64,000 bases of DNA from Pandoraea pulmonicola (GTDB lineage: Bacteria > Pseudomonadota > Gammaproteobacteria > Burkholderiales > Burkholderiaceae). The translations under genes were made by a program, and so were the position numbers. The notes beneath the pieces are model-generated. The model searched no databases. It saw only the letters and a program-made list of their open reading frames with translations, and had not been told where the DNA came from. Every line of letters starts with the position of its first letter. The stretch's first letter is position 1. Shown piece after piece: positions 36,198-46,120 of this stretch. Location of the stretch: assembly GCF_000815105.2 (NCBI RefSeq), contig NZ_CP010310.2:930001-994000 (forward strand), in the 5' to 3' direction.

Positions 36198-36247
36198 GCA
36201 TCTGCTTCCGGCAGATGCAGGAAAGGCCGCCTCGGGCGGCCTTTTTT
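36198..36247 (+). terminator. Tandem hairpins and terminator after rpsI
   Basis: A first perfect hairpin, GCATCTGC with GCAGATGC (36198-36218), is followed by AGGCCGCC with GGCGGCCT (36224-36242) and a run of T6. The second is a classic terminator; the first may stabilise the 3' end. Confidence 0.9.
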
Positions 36248-36362
36248 CATTTGGCGCGTCATGTTTGCACGCGTGGCGAGGCAGGGCCGTCGGGCGTGGC
36301 ACCGTCCCACACGTGTCGTGGAAGCTTGATAGAATCGCGATTCCGATTCAAAGGGGTAGGAC

Positions 36363-37406
36363 ATGGTCAAGGTAGGTATCGTAGGCGGCACCGGCTATAC
36401 GGGTGTGGAACTCCTCCGTTTGCTCGCGCAGCACCCGGAAGTGAAGTTGACGGCGATTACCTCGCGCAAGGAAGCGGGTACGCCGGTCGCCGATATGTAT
36501 CCGAACCTGCGAGGCCGTGTCGACCTGGCATTCGTGACGCCTGACGACGCTCGTCTGACCGACTGCGACGTGGTGTTCTTCGCCACGCCGCACGGCGTGG
36601 CCATGGCGCAGGCGCGTGAATTGCTCGCCGCCGGGGTGCGCGTGATCGACCTGGCGGCAGACTTCCGCCTGAAGGATACCGCCACGTTCGAGAAGTGGTA
36701 CGGCATGCCCCACGCCTGCCCGGACATTCTGGAAGAAGCCGTCTATGGCCTGCCCGAAATCAACCGTGAGCAAATCAAGAGCGCCCGCGTGATCGGCCTG
36801 CCGGGCTGCTATCCGACGTCCGTTCAGCTCGGCTACGCGCCGCTGTTCGCCGGCGGCCGCAAGCTGGTCGATCCGAAACACCTGATCGCGGACGCGAAGT
36901 CGGGCGCCAGCGGCGCCGGCCGCAAGGGCGAGACCTCGCTGATCCTCGCGGAGACGGCCGACAACTTCAAGGCTTACGGCGTGAAGGGGCATCGTCACCA
37001 CCCGGAAATCAAGCAGGGGCTGGAGGCCATCGCCGGCTACGAAGTGGGTCTGACGTTCGTGCCGCACCTGCTGCCGACCATTCGCGGTATCCATTCGACG
37101 CTGTATGCGACGATTCTGCCCGAGGCGCGCGACACCGACTTCCAGGCGCTGTTCGAGACGTACTACGCCGGCGAGCCGTTCGTGGACGTGCTGCCGGCCG
37201 GCTCGATGCCCGAGACGCGCTGGGTGCGCGCCTCGAACTACGTGCGCGTGGCGGTGCATCGCCCGGGCAATGAAGACACACTGGTGATCCTTGTGGTCGA
37301 GGACAACCTGGTCAAGGGCGCGTCCGGTCAGGGCGTGCAATGTATGAACCTGATGTTCGGCTTGCCGGAAAATACGGGCCTGACCCATATTCCCGTACTG
37401 CCGTAA
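36363..37406 (+). CDS. argC: N-acetyl-gamma-glutamyl-phosphate reductase
   Basis: NADPH-dependent arginine-pathway enzyme, 347 residues. The N-terminal nucleotide-binding motif is [18 protein letters not shown] (about 3-20). The catalytic Cys lies in [14 protein letters not shown] (about 148). The C-terminal part has [12 protein letters not shown], as in the long form. The start at 36363 follows AGGGGTAGGAC. A 12-bp palindrome (GAATCGCGATTC) overlaps the putative -10 TAGAAT about 25 bp upstream. erpA follows after 97 bp. Confidence 0.97.
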   Translation: MVKVGIVGGTGYTGVELLRLLAQHPEVKLTAITSRKEAGTPVADMYPNLRGRVDLAFVTPDDARLTDCDVVFFATPHGVAMAQARELLAAGVRVIDLAADFRLKDTATFEKWYGMPHACPDILEEAVYGLPEINREQIKSARVIGLPGCYPTSVQLGYAPLFAGGRKLVDPKHLIADAKSGASGAGRKGETSLILAETADNFKAYGVKGHRHHPEIKQGLEAIAGYEVGLTFVPHLLPTIRGIHSTLYATILPEARDTDFQALFETYYAGEPFVDVLPAGSMPETRWVRASNYVRVAVHRPGNEDTLVILVVEDNLVKGASGQGVQCMNLMFGLPENTGLTHIPVLP

Positions 37407-37503
37407 CGGTATTTATCGTCCCTAAGCGCTTGATTTTTCTGCCATCGGCACGATTTTGGTTTAGGGACTAGAATGGTACCGAAACGATTTTTGGAGATTT
37501 GCG

Positions 37504-37869
37504 ATGAACGCACCGCTTGAGGCCGCCGTCACGGAAATGCCCGCGTTCCTGGTCTTTACCGACAGCGCCGCGGACAAGGTCAAGCAACTGATCGACGAGG
37601 AAGGCAACCCCGAGCTCAAACTGCGCGTTTTCGTGCAGGGCGGCGGGTGCTCCGGCTTTCAGTACGGTTTCACCTTCGATGAAGACGTCAACGAAGACGA
37701 CACCGTGCTCGACAAGAACGGCGTATCGCTGCTGATTGACTCGATGAGCTATCAATACCTCGTCGGCGCCGAGATCGACTACAAGGAAGATATCAACGGC
37801 GCCCAGTTCGTGATCAAGAACCCGAACGCGACCACGACGTGTGGCTGCGGTTCGTCGTTCTCGGTCTGA
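37504..37869 (+). CDS. erpA: Iron-sulfur cluster insertion protein ErpA
   Basis: A-type iron-sulfur carrier, 121 residues, essential for respiratory enzymes and isoprenoid synthesis in relatives. The three conserved cysteines are in [11 protein letters not shown] (about residue 50) and the C-terminal [11 protein letters not shown]. The start at 37504 follows TTTTTGGAG. A TAGAAT element lies about 30 bp upstream. A strong terminator follows. Confidence 0.96.
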   Translation: MNAPLEAAVTEMPAFLVFTDSAADKVKQLIDEEGNPELKLRVFVQGGGCSGFQYGFTFDEDVNEDDTVLDKNGVSLLIDSMSYQYLVGAEIDYKEDINGAQFVIKNPNATTTCGCGSSFSV

Positions 37870-37933
37870 GCCAAGCAACGATCATGGACGGACGCAACGG
37901 CTAGACGAACGCTGTCAGCGCTCCTGTTCATAG

Positions 37934-37964
37934 AAAACCCCCTCGGGCTCGAGGGGGTTTTTTT
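37934..37964. terminator. Terminator after erpA
   Basis: AACCCCCTCG pairs with CGAGGGGGTT, followed by TTTTTT. It separates erpA from the convergent PLP-enzyme gene. Confidence 0.9.
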
Positions 37965-38019
37965 GCGCTTTCGCACATGGCGACGGACGAAGCTCGAACG
38001 CGTGGCGCAGCGAAGACCG

Positions 38020-39183
38020 CTACGCCTTTTCCAGTGCCTGCGCCAGATCGTTCTTGAGATCCTCGACGTGTTCTATGCCCACGGAATAGCGCACCAGATC
38101 CGGGGGTATCACGTCATTGGGCGCGGCGTCCGTCATCGTCCCGCCCCACATTGTGGCGACATGGATCGCCAGTGAGTTGATGCCGCCGAGGCTCCCGGCC
38201 ACCAGAGGAATGTTCAGGCCGGCGACCACACGTTTTGCCGCGTCGCAGCCGGCGCTGACCCGAAACGTCAGCACGCCGCCGAATCCTCGCATCTGCCGGC
38301 AAGCCAGATCGAATTGCGGATGGCACCTGAGTCCGGGGTGCAATACGTCGCCCACTTTCGGATGCGCCAGGAGAAATTCAGCCAGCTCCATCGCATTCCG
38401 ATTGATCCGCTCCATTCGCAACGGGAACGTGCGTATGCCGCGCAGCAATAGCCAGGCGTCCATGGGCGAGAGGACCGAACCGACGGTGAGATGTGTGTGC
38501 CAGATCCGCTCGGCTAACGCATGGCTAGTACAAATCACGCCGCCTGTGAGGTCGTGATGTCCTCCCAGATACTTGGTCGCGCTGTGAACGACAACATCGA
38601 TGCCCAACCGGTGAGGCTGCTGATTGATCGGCGAGGCAAAGGTGTTATCGGCGACGGTGATAATGCCACGCGCCTTCGCTGCTTTCGCGACACTTGCAAT
38701 ATCGGTCAGTTCCAAGAGTGGATTGGCGGGAGATTCGAGAACGATGAGCCTGGTGTTCTCCCGCATCGCCGATGTGAAGGCCGCGGTGTCCGTCTGGTCG
38801 ACCAGCGAGCGCTCGACGCCCAATTTACCCAGCATGTCGTCGAGCAACTTTGCCGTGCTCATGTAGTGACGCCGTTGGGCGATCACATGATCCCCGGCAC
38901 TGAGCAGCGCAAGAAGTGTCGTGGTCATTGCGCCCATGCCGGAACCCGTCACCAAGGCGGTTTCCGTGCCTTCCAGCTCCGCCATGACGACCTTGACCCG
39001 CTCGTGCACCGGGTTGCCGTACCGAGTATAGTTGCGTGCGTGCTGCGGCACGCTCGACATCCTGGCGAAGTCGGCTTCGTCGGATGCGGCAAAGACGGAA
39101 CTGTAGTGGATGGCGGGCGCAACGTCGCTTTTGTCGGCGACCTCGCGGTCGCCCATGACGGATGTTGTTTCAATGCGAAGCAT
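38020..39183 (-). CDS. Gamma-family PLP enzyme (cystathionine gamma-synthase/lyase-like)
   Basis: Pyridoxal-phosphate enzyme of the Cys/Met metabolism family, 387 residues. Visible are the YTRYGNP motif (about residue 55), GSGMGAMTTTLLALLSAGD (phosphate binding, about 79-97) and the PLP Lys in SATKYLGGHHD (about 200). The usual SLGGxES near the C-terminus is SLGGINS here, so the residue that is often Glu in substrate recognition is Asn; the substrate may be unusual. The start at 39183 follows GAGGAG. It lies 35 bp downstream of a SET-domain gene, as a two-gene unit inserted between erpA and anmK. Confidence 0.85.
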   Translation of the reverse strand: MLRIETTSVMGDREVADKSDVAPAIHYSSVFAASDEADFARMSSVPQHARNYTRYGNPVHERVKVVMAELEGTETALVTGSGMGAMTTTLLALLSAGDHVIAQRRHYMSTAKLLDDMLGKLGVERSLVDQTDTAAFTSAMRENTRLIVLESPANPLLELTDIASVAKAAKARGIITVADNTFASPINQQPHRLGIDVVVHSATKYLGGHHDLTGGVICTSHALAERIWHTHLTVGSVLSPMDAWLLLRGIRTFPLRMERINRNAMELAEFLLAHPKVGDVLHPGLRCHPQFDLACRQMRGFGGVLTFRVSAGCDAAKRVVAGLNIPLVAGSLGGINSLAIHVATMWGGTMTDAAPNDVIPPDLVRYSVGIEHVEDLKNDLAQALEKA

Positions 39184-39218
39184 GCTGTGGGTGCTCCTCA
39201 ACGCGGCAAGATACCTTC

Positions 39219-39701
39219 TCAGGCCAAGGTATGGAATTTCGCCAGATACGCCACGCCTTCGTCGTTGGGTTCCTCCTTGGCGCCGGTAATCCAGTGTCGG
39301 CAATTCGCGCTGTGGCAGGCGCATGGGAACTGGCGCGCCAGTATGTCCTCCGTGGAAGCGTAGTCCATGGTCAGAAATTCCCCGATTTCGATATCCCGCA
39401 ACGCAAAGACTTCAAGACGCTTCATGTCGAGCATGACCGACGGCGAGCACGAATGCAGCAGTAGCCCGGCAAAGTAGGGATCGTAGAGATGTGTACTCTC
39501 GCTCACCTGCAAGGTGTGCAGTTTGCGCTCACTGGAGAGCACGCCCACAATGTGACTCACGAGATGTCCGCGAGTGTGGGGAACGAGCGTTCGTACACCA
39601 TAGCCCCTGCCTTCCGTGTCGCGACAGACTTCGAATTTCTCTGGCGACGGATACCCCGTCTTGATCCATTCGAATGGGTAGGCTTGTTGAGTTTCGACCA
39701 T
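39219..39701 (-). CDS. SET domain protein-lysine methyltransferase
   Basis: Small methyltransferase of 160 residues. It shows the SET signature HSCSPSVMLD (about 82-91) with the Cys-Ser-Pro loop, then GEFLTMDYA (about 107-115), and a post-SET Cys cluster CACHSANCRHW (about 125-135) that binds zinc. No N-terminal pre-SET region is present. The start at 39701 follows GAGG; a longer frame to 39869 has no ribosome site. SET proteins methylate Lys with SAM; bacterial targets are mostly unknown. It is upstream of the PLP gene and probably co-transcribed. Base composition looks less GC-rich than its neighbours, consistent with acquisition. Confidence 0.85.
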   Translation of the reverse strand: MVETQQAYPFEWIKTGYPSPEKFEVCRDTEGRGYGVRTLVPHTRGHLVSHIVGVLSSERKLHTLQVSESTHLYDPYFAGLLLHSCSPSVMLDMKRLEVFALRDIEIGEFLTMDYASTEDILARQFPCACHSANCRHWITGAKEEPNDEGVAYLAKFHTLA

Positions 39702-39959
39702 GACAAATACCTCGTGGGGAAATGTTCTAGTGATGCTCGAAAGAGCGCCGGGTAGGCGTTCCAAGAGTGGCACGCTGATTGCGTAACTCAAAGGATTTGC
39801 TGGGGACTTTGGGAGATAACTTTCTACCGGCGCGGCGCGTGCAGCGACGGTGCGCCGGCCGAGACGCATGCCATGCGATGCCGCTATGCGCGCGCAGGAA
39901 GACGTGCCGACAGGGAATGCCGCATCGGCGTTGAACGTAGCGATGTCGCGACGTGTGTT

Positions 39960-41120
39960 TCAGTGCGGATACAGCGCGCCCAGAATGCGAGGTCCTTTCG
40001 CGCCGGTGACCGACGGGAGATTCCCCGGCTCGCGCGAGAGACAACGTTCGGCGAGCCAGGCGAATGCCAGCGCCTCGACCTGATGCGGTGGCACACCAAG
40101 TGCCTGTGTCGTCGTCACGGCGACGCCCGGCAAGCGCTCGGCAAGCGCCCGCATCAACGAAGCATTGCGCGTGCCGCCGCCGCAGGCGTAGAAGCCTTTG
40201 CATCCGGGGGCGTAACGCAGCACGTCGTTCGCGACGCACTGTGCTGTAAGCGCCACGAGGGTCGCCTGTACGTCGACCGGCGCGACGTTCGGAAACGCGG
40301 CCAGCTTGCCGTCGAGCCACGCGGCGTGGAACAGGTCGCGCCCGGTGCTCTTGGGTGGCGTCTGAGCGAAATACGGCTCGCTCAACAGGGCGGCGAGCAG
40401 TGCCTCGTCCACACGTCCGCTTGCGCCCCATGCGCCGCCGTCGTCATAGGGCTTGCCGAGATGGCGCGCGGCCCAGCCATCGAGCAGCGCGTTGCCCGGT
40501 CCGCAGTCGAAGCCAGACACCGGCTGGCCCATCGAGGACGCCGGCAGGATCGTGATGTTGCTGATGCCGCCGAGATTGCATACGACGCGCGTCTCACCGG
40601 CCTCGGCAAAGCGCGCCTGGTGGTAGGCCGGCACGAGCGGCGCCCCCTGACCGCCGGCGGCGACGTCGCGGTTGCGCAGATCGGCCACCACATCGATGCC
40701 CGTGAGCTCCGCGATAAGCGCCGGCGCATTGAGCTGGCGCGTATAGCCAACGCCGTCGAACTCGCCGGGGCGATGGCGGATCGTCTGGCCATGCGCGCCG
40801 ATCGCAGCGATGGCGGACGCCGGCAAACCGGCCTTCGCAAGCAACTCGCTCACGCAATCGGCGTAATGCCGCGCGAGCGCGTTCGCCGCCAGCGCTTCAC
40901 GGTGAAGTTCGTTCTCGGACGGCGCCTGCAGCACCATCAGCGTCTCGCGCAACGTCTCCGGAAACGCGATATAGGCTTCCGCGAGCACCTGGCCGTCGGG
41001 CGACGCGACAAGGACACCGTCGACGCCGTCAAGGCTGGTGCCCGACATCAGGCCGATGTAATGGGAGGAGGCGGACGCGGCGGCGCCCGGGCGGGCGCCT
41101 CGAGGGGCAAGGTCGGTCAT
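39960..41120 (-). CDS. anmK: Anhydro-N-acetylmuramic acid kinase
   Basis: Cell-wall recycling kinase that phosphorylates 1,6-anhydro-MurNAc with ring opening, giving MurNAc-6-phosphate, 386 residues. The N-terminal signature [15 protein letters not shown] lies at about 23-37; GAHGQTIRH (about 106) and the GGISNITIL phosphate region follow. The C-terminus [19 protein letters not shown] is typical. The start at 41120 adds a short Ala/Gly tail before the core. The gene downstream is the SET unit, separated by a 258-bp gap; the M23 peptidase upstream is also involved in the wall. Confidence 0.95.
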   Translation of the reverse strand: MTDLAPRGARPGAAASASSHYIGLMSGTSLDGVDGVLVASPDGQVLAEAYIAFPETLRETLMVLQAPSENELHREALAANALARHYADCVSELLAKAGLPASAIAAIGAHGQTIRHRPGEFDGVGYTRQLNAPALIAELTGIDVVADLRNRDVAAGGQGAPLVPAYHQARFAEAGETRVVCNLGGISNITILPASSMGQPVSGFDCGPGNALLDGWAARHLGKPYDDGGAWGASGRVDEALLAALLSEPYFAQTPPKSTGRDLFHAAWLDGKLAAFPNVAPVDVQATLVALTAQCVANDVLRYAPGCKGFYACGGGTRNASLMRALAERLPGVAVTTTQALGVPPHQVEALAFAWLAERCLSREPGNLPSVTGAKGPRILGALYPH

Positions 41121-41255
41121 GAGCGGAGCGCGAGCGGTGGGACGGCGCTAGTACGAAGGGCAGCGTGCCAACATGGCTGAAACGGCTGTCGCACCGGCAG
41201 GGCAAGCGGGCTCATCGCTCGCTCATCCCCCGCGCAGTGCGGCTCCTAGCATACC

Positions 41256-42626
41256 TCAATCGCGTTCGGCGACTTGCACGGTGCGCATCAGGTCGATGCG
41301 CTTGAGCAGGTTCTCGGCGTACATGTCGAACAGCTTCAGGCGGGCACCCGAGAGCGGTGCGACGGCGGCGACATCCGTGGCGAACGGATTGCGCGGCACG
41401 CCGTTCAGGCGCAGTTCGTAGTGCAGGTGCGGACCCGTCGCCCAGCCTGTCTGACCGACGAAGCCGATGACCTGACCCTGCGTGACGCGCGTGCCCGGCT
41501 TCACGCCCGGGCCGAAGCCGGACAGATGGGCGTAACGCGTCTGGTAGTTGCCGGCGTGATCGATCATGATCAGATTGCCGTAGCCGCTCTGCGTGCCGAC
41601 GAACTTGACCACACCGTCACCGGCGGCAAACACCCGCGTGCCGATGGGGGCCGCCAGATCCACGCCTTCGTGCTTCTTCCACTGGTGCTGGAACGGATGC
41701 TCGCGTCCGCCGAACGCCGACGAGATCCGCGAAAATTCGACCGGCGTGCGCAGGAACGCCTGCTTGAGGTTGCGGCCGTCGAAGCCGTAATACGCGCCTT
41801 CGGGCGAGCTCTGCGGGTCGGCGTACCAGATGGCCTGATGGGTCTTGCCCTGATTGATGAACTCGATGGCGAGCACGCGTCCGGTGCGAACCGTGCGGTC
41901 CTGCTGCTTGATCACTTCGTACACGAGGCGGAAGCGATCGCCGCGGCGCACGTCGCGCTGGAAGTTGATCACGCCGGAGAAGATATTGACCATCTGCGCG
42001 ACGACGGCGTCGGGCACGCCCGCATCGTCCATCGCGGTGAAGAAGTTGCCGGCGATGGCGCCGGAGCGCATGGCCCATTCGGTATCGTTGGCGAGCTGAT
42101 CCATGCGCGCGCGAAGACGTCCGTCGTCGTTGCGATCGATGACGAGCTGCTGCGCGGCGGCGCTGCCGGTGGACAGAACGGTCGAGAGCGAGACGAGCTT
42201 GCCGTCGTCGTCGGTCTCGGCCTGCACGACCTGCCCGGCGGGCACGCCGATCAGACGGCGGGCGACGGCATTTTCGCGGATGAAGCGCTCGGCGGCCGGA
42301 TCCTGGATCGACAGGCGCGAGAGCATGTCGCCCAGCGTTTCGCCGCGGCGCATTGCCACTTGATGAATAAAGGTCTGGGTTTGCGCGTCGAGCTGCTGGA
42401 TTTGCCGGGCCAGATCGGGAAAGGTGAGCGGCAAAGTCACGCTCGCACCGTTGCGCGCCGATTCCGGCACCATGGGCGCCACGCCGAAAGCGGTCACCAT
42501 TCCCAACGTCAGGGCCGAACCGACCGTTGCCACGATTTGCACCTTTCTTCGGCGGTGCTTCGGCTGCGTGGGATCGATCAGGGTCAGCAGTTCACGCGCA
42601 AAAAAATCACGGAGTTTTGGCCACAT
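41256..42626 (-). CDS. M23 family metallopeptidase (peptidoglycan endopeptidase)
   Basis: Membrane-anchored murein hydrolase of 456 residues. One hydrophobic segment lies near residues 30-50; the rest is periplasmic. The LytM/M23 domain is at the C-terminal part with the zinc motif HEGVDLAAPIGTRV (about 320) and HLHYELRLNG (about 405). The region before has opacity-associated/LysM-like features (GETLGDMLSRL, about 98). The start at 42626 was chosen because the first TM aligns; an upstream ATG adds 16 hydrophobic residues. It is divergent from tyrS and upstream of anmK. It probably cuts peptide cross-links. Confidence 0.93.
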   Translation of the reverse strand: MWPKLRDFFARELLTLIDPTQPKHRRRKVQIVATVGSALTLGMVTAFGVAPMVPESARNGASVTLPLTFPDLARQIQQLDAQTQTFIHQVAMRRGETLGDMLSRLSIQDPAAERFIRENAVARRLIGVPAGQVVQAETDDDGKLVSLSTVLSTGSAAAQQLVIDRNDDGRLRARMDQLANDTEWAMRSGAIAGNFFTAMDDAGVPDAVVAQMVNIFSGVINFQRDVRRGDRFRLVYEVIKQQDRTVRTGRVLAIEFINQGKTHQAIWYADPQSSPEGAYYGFDGRNLKQAFLRTPVEFSRISSAFGGREHPFQHQWKKHEGVDLAAPIGTRVFAAGDGVVKFVGTQSGYGNLIMIDHAGNYQTRYAHLSGFGPGVKPGTRVTQGQVIGFVGQTGWATGPHLHYELRLNGVPRNPFATDVAAVAPLSGARLKLFDMYAENLLKRIDLMRTVQVAERD

Positions 42627-42826
42627 CACGTAAAATTCTGCGCAACTTACAAAAAAGCCCGGGCGGAGCGACACGCTTCGAGATTGCCTGCCGGAAATTC
42701 CGGGGCAACCCGGCGCCGCTTCGGCCCGAGCCGAGAAATGAGCGGTGATTATACCAGACGCACCGCCGTCTCCGCCCTTACTGACCGATTAGGGGGTACC
42801 CCAGATCGAGTCTGGACAATGATGTT

Positions 42827-44071
42827 ATGACAAGTGAACACGCACTCACCTCGGATAAGAAGTACCCTGTGACCGACGCCACGCGGGCCGCACTGGCGAT
42901 CGCCAAGCGCGGATGCGACGAGTTGCTCGTGGAAGAGGAGTTCCTGCAGAAACTGGCGCGCAGCGAAGCCACCGGCAAGCCGCTGCGCATCAAGCTGGGG
43001 CTGGATCCGACCGCGCCGGACATCCACATCGGGCACACCGTGGTGCTCAACAAGATGCGCCAGTTGCAGGATCTGGGGCATACGGTCATTTTCCTGATCG
43101 GTGACTTCACCTCGCTGATCGGCGACCCGTCGGGCCGCAACAGCACGCGCCCGCCGCTCACCCGCGAACAGATCGAGTCGAACGCCAAGACCTATTTCGA
43201 GCAGGCCGCGCTGGTGCTCGACCGCAGCAAGACCGAGATCCGCTACAACAGCGAGTGGTCGATGAAGCTGGGCGCTGACGGCATGATCAAGCTCGCTTCG
43301 CGCTACACCATGGCGCGCATGCTCGAGCGCGAAGACTTCACCAAGCGCTTCCAGGGCGGCGTGCCCATCGCCATCCATGAATTCCTGTACCCGCTCATGC
43401 AGGGCTACGATTCGGTCGCGCTGGAGTCGGATCTCGAGCTGGGCGGCACGGACCAGAAGTTCAATCTGCTCGTGGGCCGCGAACTGCAGAAGCAGTACGG
43501 TCAGGAGCCGCAGTGCATTCTCACGATGCCGCTGCTCGAAGGGCTCGACGGCGTCGAGAAGATGTCGAAGTCCAAGGGCAACTACGTGGGCATCAGCGAG
43601 AAGCCGAGCGAGATGTTCGGCAAGCTCATGAGCATCTCGGACGATCTGATGTGGCGCTACTACGAGCTGCTGTCGTTCCGCTCGCTCGAAGAGATCGCGC
43701 AACTGCGCAAGGAGGTCGAAGGCGGCCGCAACCCGCGCGACGTGAAGGTGCTGCTCGCGCAGGAAATCGTGGCGCGCTTCCATTCGCAGGCCGATGCCGA
43801 GCGCGCGCTCGAGGACTTCAACGCCCGCGCCCGCGGCGGCGTGCCGGACGACATTCCGGAAGTCTCGCTCGACGGTGCGCCGCTGGGCATTGCGCAACTG
43901 CTCAAGCAGGCGGGACTGGTGCCCTCGACGTCGGAAGCCAACCGCAACATCGACCAGGGTGGTGTGCGCGTCGACGGCGAAGCCGTGACCGACAAGGGCG
44001 CGAAGATCGAAGCCGGCACTTACGTCGTGCAAGTCGGCAAGCGCCGCTTTGCCCGCGTGACGCTCGCCTGA
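42827..44071 (+). CDS. tyrS: Tyrosine--tRNA ligase
   Basis: Class I synthetase, 414 residues, dimeric. The HIGH motif is [10 protein letters not shown] (about 67-76), the KMSKS motif is [10 protein letters not shown] (about 245-254), and an S4 RNA-binding domain is at the end (about 350-414). The start at 42827 has no clear Shine-Dalgarno; a -10-like GACAAT lies only about 8 bp upstream, so the mRNA may be leaderless or nearly so. It is divergent from the M23 gene. dtd follows 34 bp downstream, the same order as in many relatives. Confidence 0.96.
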   Translation: MTSEHALTSDKKYPVTDATRAALAIAKRGCDELLVEEEFLQKLARSEATGKPLRIKLGLDPTAPDIHIGHTVVLNKMRQLQDLGHTVIFLIGDFTSLIGDPSGRNSTRPPLTREQIESNAKTYFEQAALVLDRSKTEIRYNSEWSMKLGADGMIKLASRYTMARMLEREDFTKRFQGGVPIAIHEFLYPLMQGYDSVALESDLELGGTDQKFNLLVGRELQKQYGQEPQCILTMPLLEGLDGVEKMSKSKGNYVGISEKPSEMFGKLMSISDDLMWRYYELLSFRSLEEIAQLRKEVEGGRNPRDVKVLLAQEIVARFHSQADAERALEDFNARARGGVPDDIPEVSLDGAPLGIAQLLKQAGLVPSTSEANRNIDQGGVRVDGEAVTDKGAKIEAGTYVVQVGKRRFARVTLA

Positions 44072-44105
44072 GCGTGTCCGCCGCGTTTTTCCGTCGCACT
44101 ACGCG

Positions 44106-44573
44106 ATGATCGCGCTCATCCAACGCGTGCTCGAAGCCGCGGTGACGGTCGATGGCCGCACCGTCGGCGCCATCGGCCCCGGCCTGCTTGCGCTGGTATG
44201 CGCCGAGCGCGGCGATACCGAAGCGAGCGCCGACAAACTGCTCGCGAAGCTGCTCGGCTGTCGCGTGTTCTCCGACGAGGCGGGCAAGATGAACCGCAGC
44301 GTGTCGAGCCTCGACGGCAACGGCGCGGCCGGCGGCTTGCTGCTCGTCTCGCAGTTCACGCTGGCGGCCGACACCAACAGCGGCACGCGTCCGAGCTTCA
44401 CGCCGGCGGCGAGCCCGGCCGACGGCAAGCGCCTCTTCGACCATTTCGTCGCGCAGGCGCGTGCGCGCCATCCGATCGTGCAGACGGGCGAGTTCGGCGC
44501 GCACATGCGTGTCTCGCTGGTCAACGACGGCCCCGTGACGTTCTGGCTGCAAAGCCGGCCCGAAGCTGCCTGA
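44106..44573 (+). CDS. dtd: D-aminoacyl-tRNA deacylase
   Basis: Hydrolyses D-aminoacyl-tRNA, 155 residues, dimeric. The active-site segments are SQFTLAADT (about 78-86) and NDGPVTFWL (about 140-148). The Gly-cisPro equivalent sits in the GP of the second. The start is ATG at 44106. It follows tyrS, whose product can misload D-Tyr, so the pair is functionally coherent. Confidence 0.95.
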   Translation: MIALIQRVLEAAVTVDGRTVGAIGPGLLALVCAERGDTEASADKLLAKLLGCRVFSDEAGKMNRSVSSLDGNGAAGGLLLVSQFTLAADTNSGTRPSFTPAASPADGKRLFDHFVAQARARHPIVQTGEFGAHMRVSLVNDGPVTFWLQSRPEAA

Positions 44574-44698
44574 TCGCGTTCCAACGGCGGTCCCCGGCGG
44601 TCGCCCCGACAGCCAGCCGTGCCGCACGCTATTCGCATCGGTGTGGTACCGTCGACAGGTTTCGCAATGACAAAGCACGGGAAAGAGAGGATAGAGCG

Positions 44699-45325
44699 AT
44701 GAAAGTCTGGAGTGAATCGTTTGCCGACAACGCGGCGATCGACCCGCAGTTCGCCTTTGGCAAACCCGATGCGCAGTCGCACGTGGCGCTGTCGCAGAAC
44801 AAGAATCCGCATCTGGCCTGGTCCGATGCCCCCGCGGGCACGCGTTCGTTCGTCGTGATCTGTACCGACAGCGACGTGCCGAGCCGGGGTGACGACGTCA
44901 ACCAGGAAGGCCGCGAAGTGCCGGCCGACCTGCCGCGCGTCGACTTCTATCACTGGGTGCTCGTGGACGTGCCGGCGTCGGTGTCGGAGATTCCGGCCGC
45001 GAGCCACAGCAATCACGTCACGCCGCGTGGCAAGTTCGGCCCCGACGCGCTCGACGGCATGCGTCACGGCGTGAACGACTACACCGCCTGGTTCGCCGGC
45101 GACGACGCCATGAAGGGCGATTACTACGGCTATGACGGCCCGTGCCCGCCGTGGAACGACACGATCGTCCACCACTATCGCTTCACGGTCTACGCGCTCG
45201 ATATCGCCCGCGTGCCGCTCGACGGCCGTTTCGGCGGCGACGACGTGCTCGCCGCGATCAAGCCGCACGTGCTCGCCAGCGCCAGCGTAACCGGCACCTA
45301 CTCGCTCAATCCGAAGGTGGCCTGA
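44699..45325 (+). CDS. YbhB/YbcL family (PEBP-like) protein
   Basis: Phosphatidylethanolamine-binding-protein-like protein, 208 residues. The conserved parts are NKNPHLAWSDAPAGTRSFVV (about 34-53), DFYHWVLVDVP (about 82-92) and GYDGPCPPWNDTIVHHY region (about 144-160). The start at 44699 follows GAGAGGATAG. No signal peptide is seen, so it is probably cytoplasmic. Function in bacteria is unknown; a ligand-binding role is presumed from the fold. Confidence 0.9.
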   Translation: MKVWSESFADNAAIDPQFAFGKPDAQSHVALSQNKNPHLAWSDAPAGTRSFVVICTDSDVPSRGDDVNQEGREVPADLPRVDFYHWVLVDVPASVSEIPAASHSNHVTPRGKFGPDALDGMRHGVNDYTAWFAGDDAMKGDYYGYDGPCPPWNDTIVHHYRFTVYALDIARVPLDGRFGGDDVLAAIKPHVLASASVTGTYSLNPKVA

Positions 45326-45378
45326 CGGACCGATGGCCTGATGGCCCGTCGCTCGACCGCACCCTGCAATCGCAATCG

Positions 45379-46086
45379 ATGAACCGCATGACGACCATCC
45401 TTACCCTGATTCGCCATGGCGAGACCGACTGGAACCGCATCAAGCGCATTCAGGGGCACACGGACATTGCGCTGTCGGTGGAAGGGGAGCGTCAGGCGGT
45501 GCGGTTGGGCGAGCGCATCGCGCGCGACGTGGCGGTGCATGGGCGCGTGTTCGATCACGTGCTCGCCAGCGATCTCCAGCGCGCGGTGCGGACGGCCGAG
45601 CCAATCGCCCGCGCCTGCGGTTTGCCGCTCGTACGCACCGCGAGTCTGCGCGAGCGGCACTACGGTGTGTTCGAGACCCGCATGCCCGACGAGATTCAGG
45701 CGGAATTCCCGCAGGACTATGCGCGCTGGCAGAGCCGCGATCCGGACTTCACGATTCCCGGCGGCGAGTCGATGCGTGGCTTCTACACCCGCATCACCGG
45801 CTTCGTCTCGCAGCTGCTGCGCGATCATGCGGGGCAACATCTCGCACTCGTGGCGCACGGCGGCGTGCTCGACTGCTGCCATCGCTTCGCGACAGGCCTG
45901 GCGTTGAACGAACCGCGTTCCTACCCATTGCTCAATGCGAGCGTGAACCGTCTGGCCTACGACGGCGAGCGGTGGCACGTGCTGAGTTGGGGCGACGTCT
46001 CGCACCTGGACGACGCCGTGCGCGACGAGAGCAACGACAAGCCGGGCGAGGAGACGGCGGATCGCGTCGATCCGCGCGTGGTGTAA
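45379..46086 (+). CDS. Histidine phosphatase family protein
   Basis: Phosphoglycerate mutase-like histidine phosphatase of 235 residues. The catalytic motif is LIRHGETDWN (His13), with the Arg-rich SDLQRAVRTAEPI region (about 70-82), ASLRERHYGVFET (about 93) and the second His in VAHGGVLD (about 158). The start is at 45379 with an alternative at 45388. There are extra charged residues at the end (about 215-235). A cobalamin phosphatase or general phosphatase role is possible; no cobalamin genes are nearby. Confidence 0.88.
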   Translation: MNRMTTILTLIRHGETDWNRIKRIQGHTDIALSVEGERQAVRLGERIARDVAVHGRVFDHVLASDLQRAVRTAEPIARACGLPLVRTASLRERHYGVFETRMPDEIQAEFPQDYARWQSRDPDFTIPGGESMRGFYTRITGFVSQLLRDHAGQHLALVAHGGVLDCCHRFATGLALNEPRSYPLLNASVNRLAYDGERWHVLSWGDVSHLDDAVRDESNDKPGEETADRVDPRVV

Positions 46087-46120
46087 CGCCGGTCACGCGG
46101 CATCCTGCGTGCGCGTCCGG

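Noticed and set aside
36332..36343. GAATCGCGATTC palindrome before argC
   Set aside because: Short palindrome overlapping the -10 element; likely chance without evidence of a regulator.
38521..39363. A 280-codon plus-strand frame inside the PLP gene
   Set aside because: Antisense shadow of the PLP enzyme; no domain seen.
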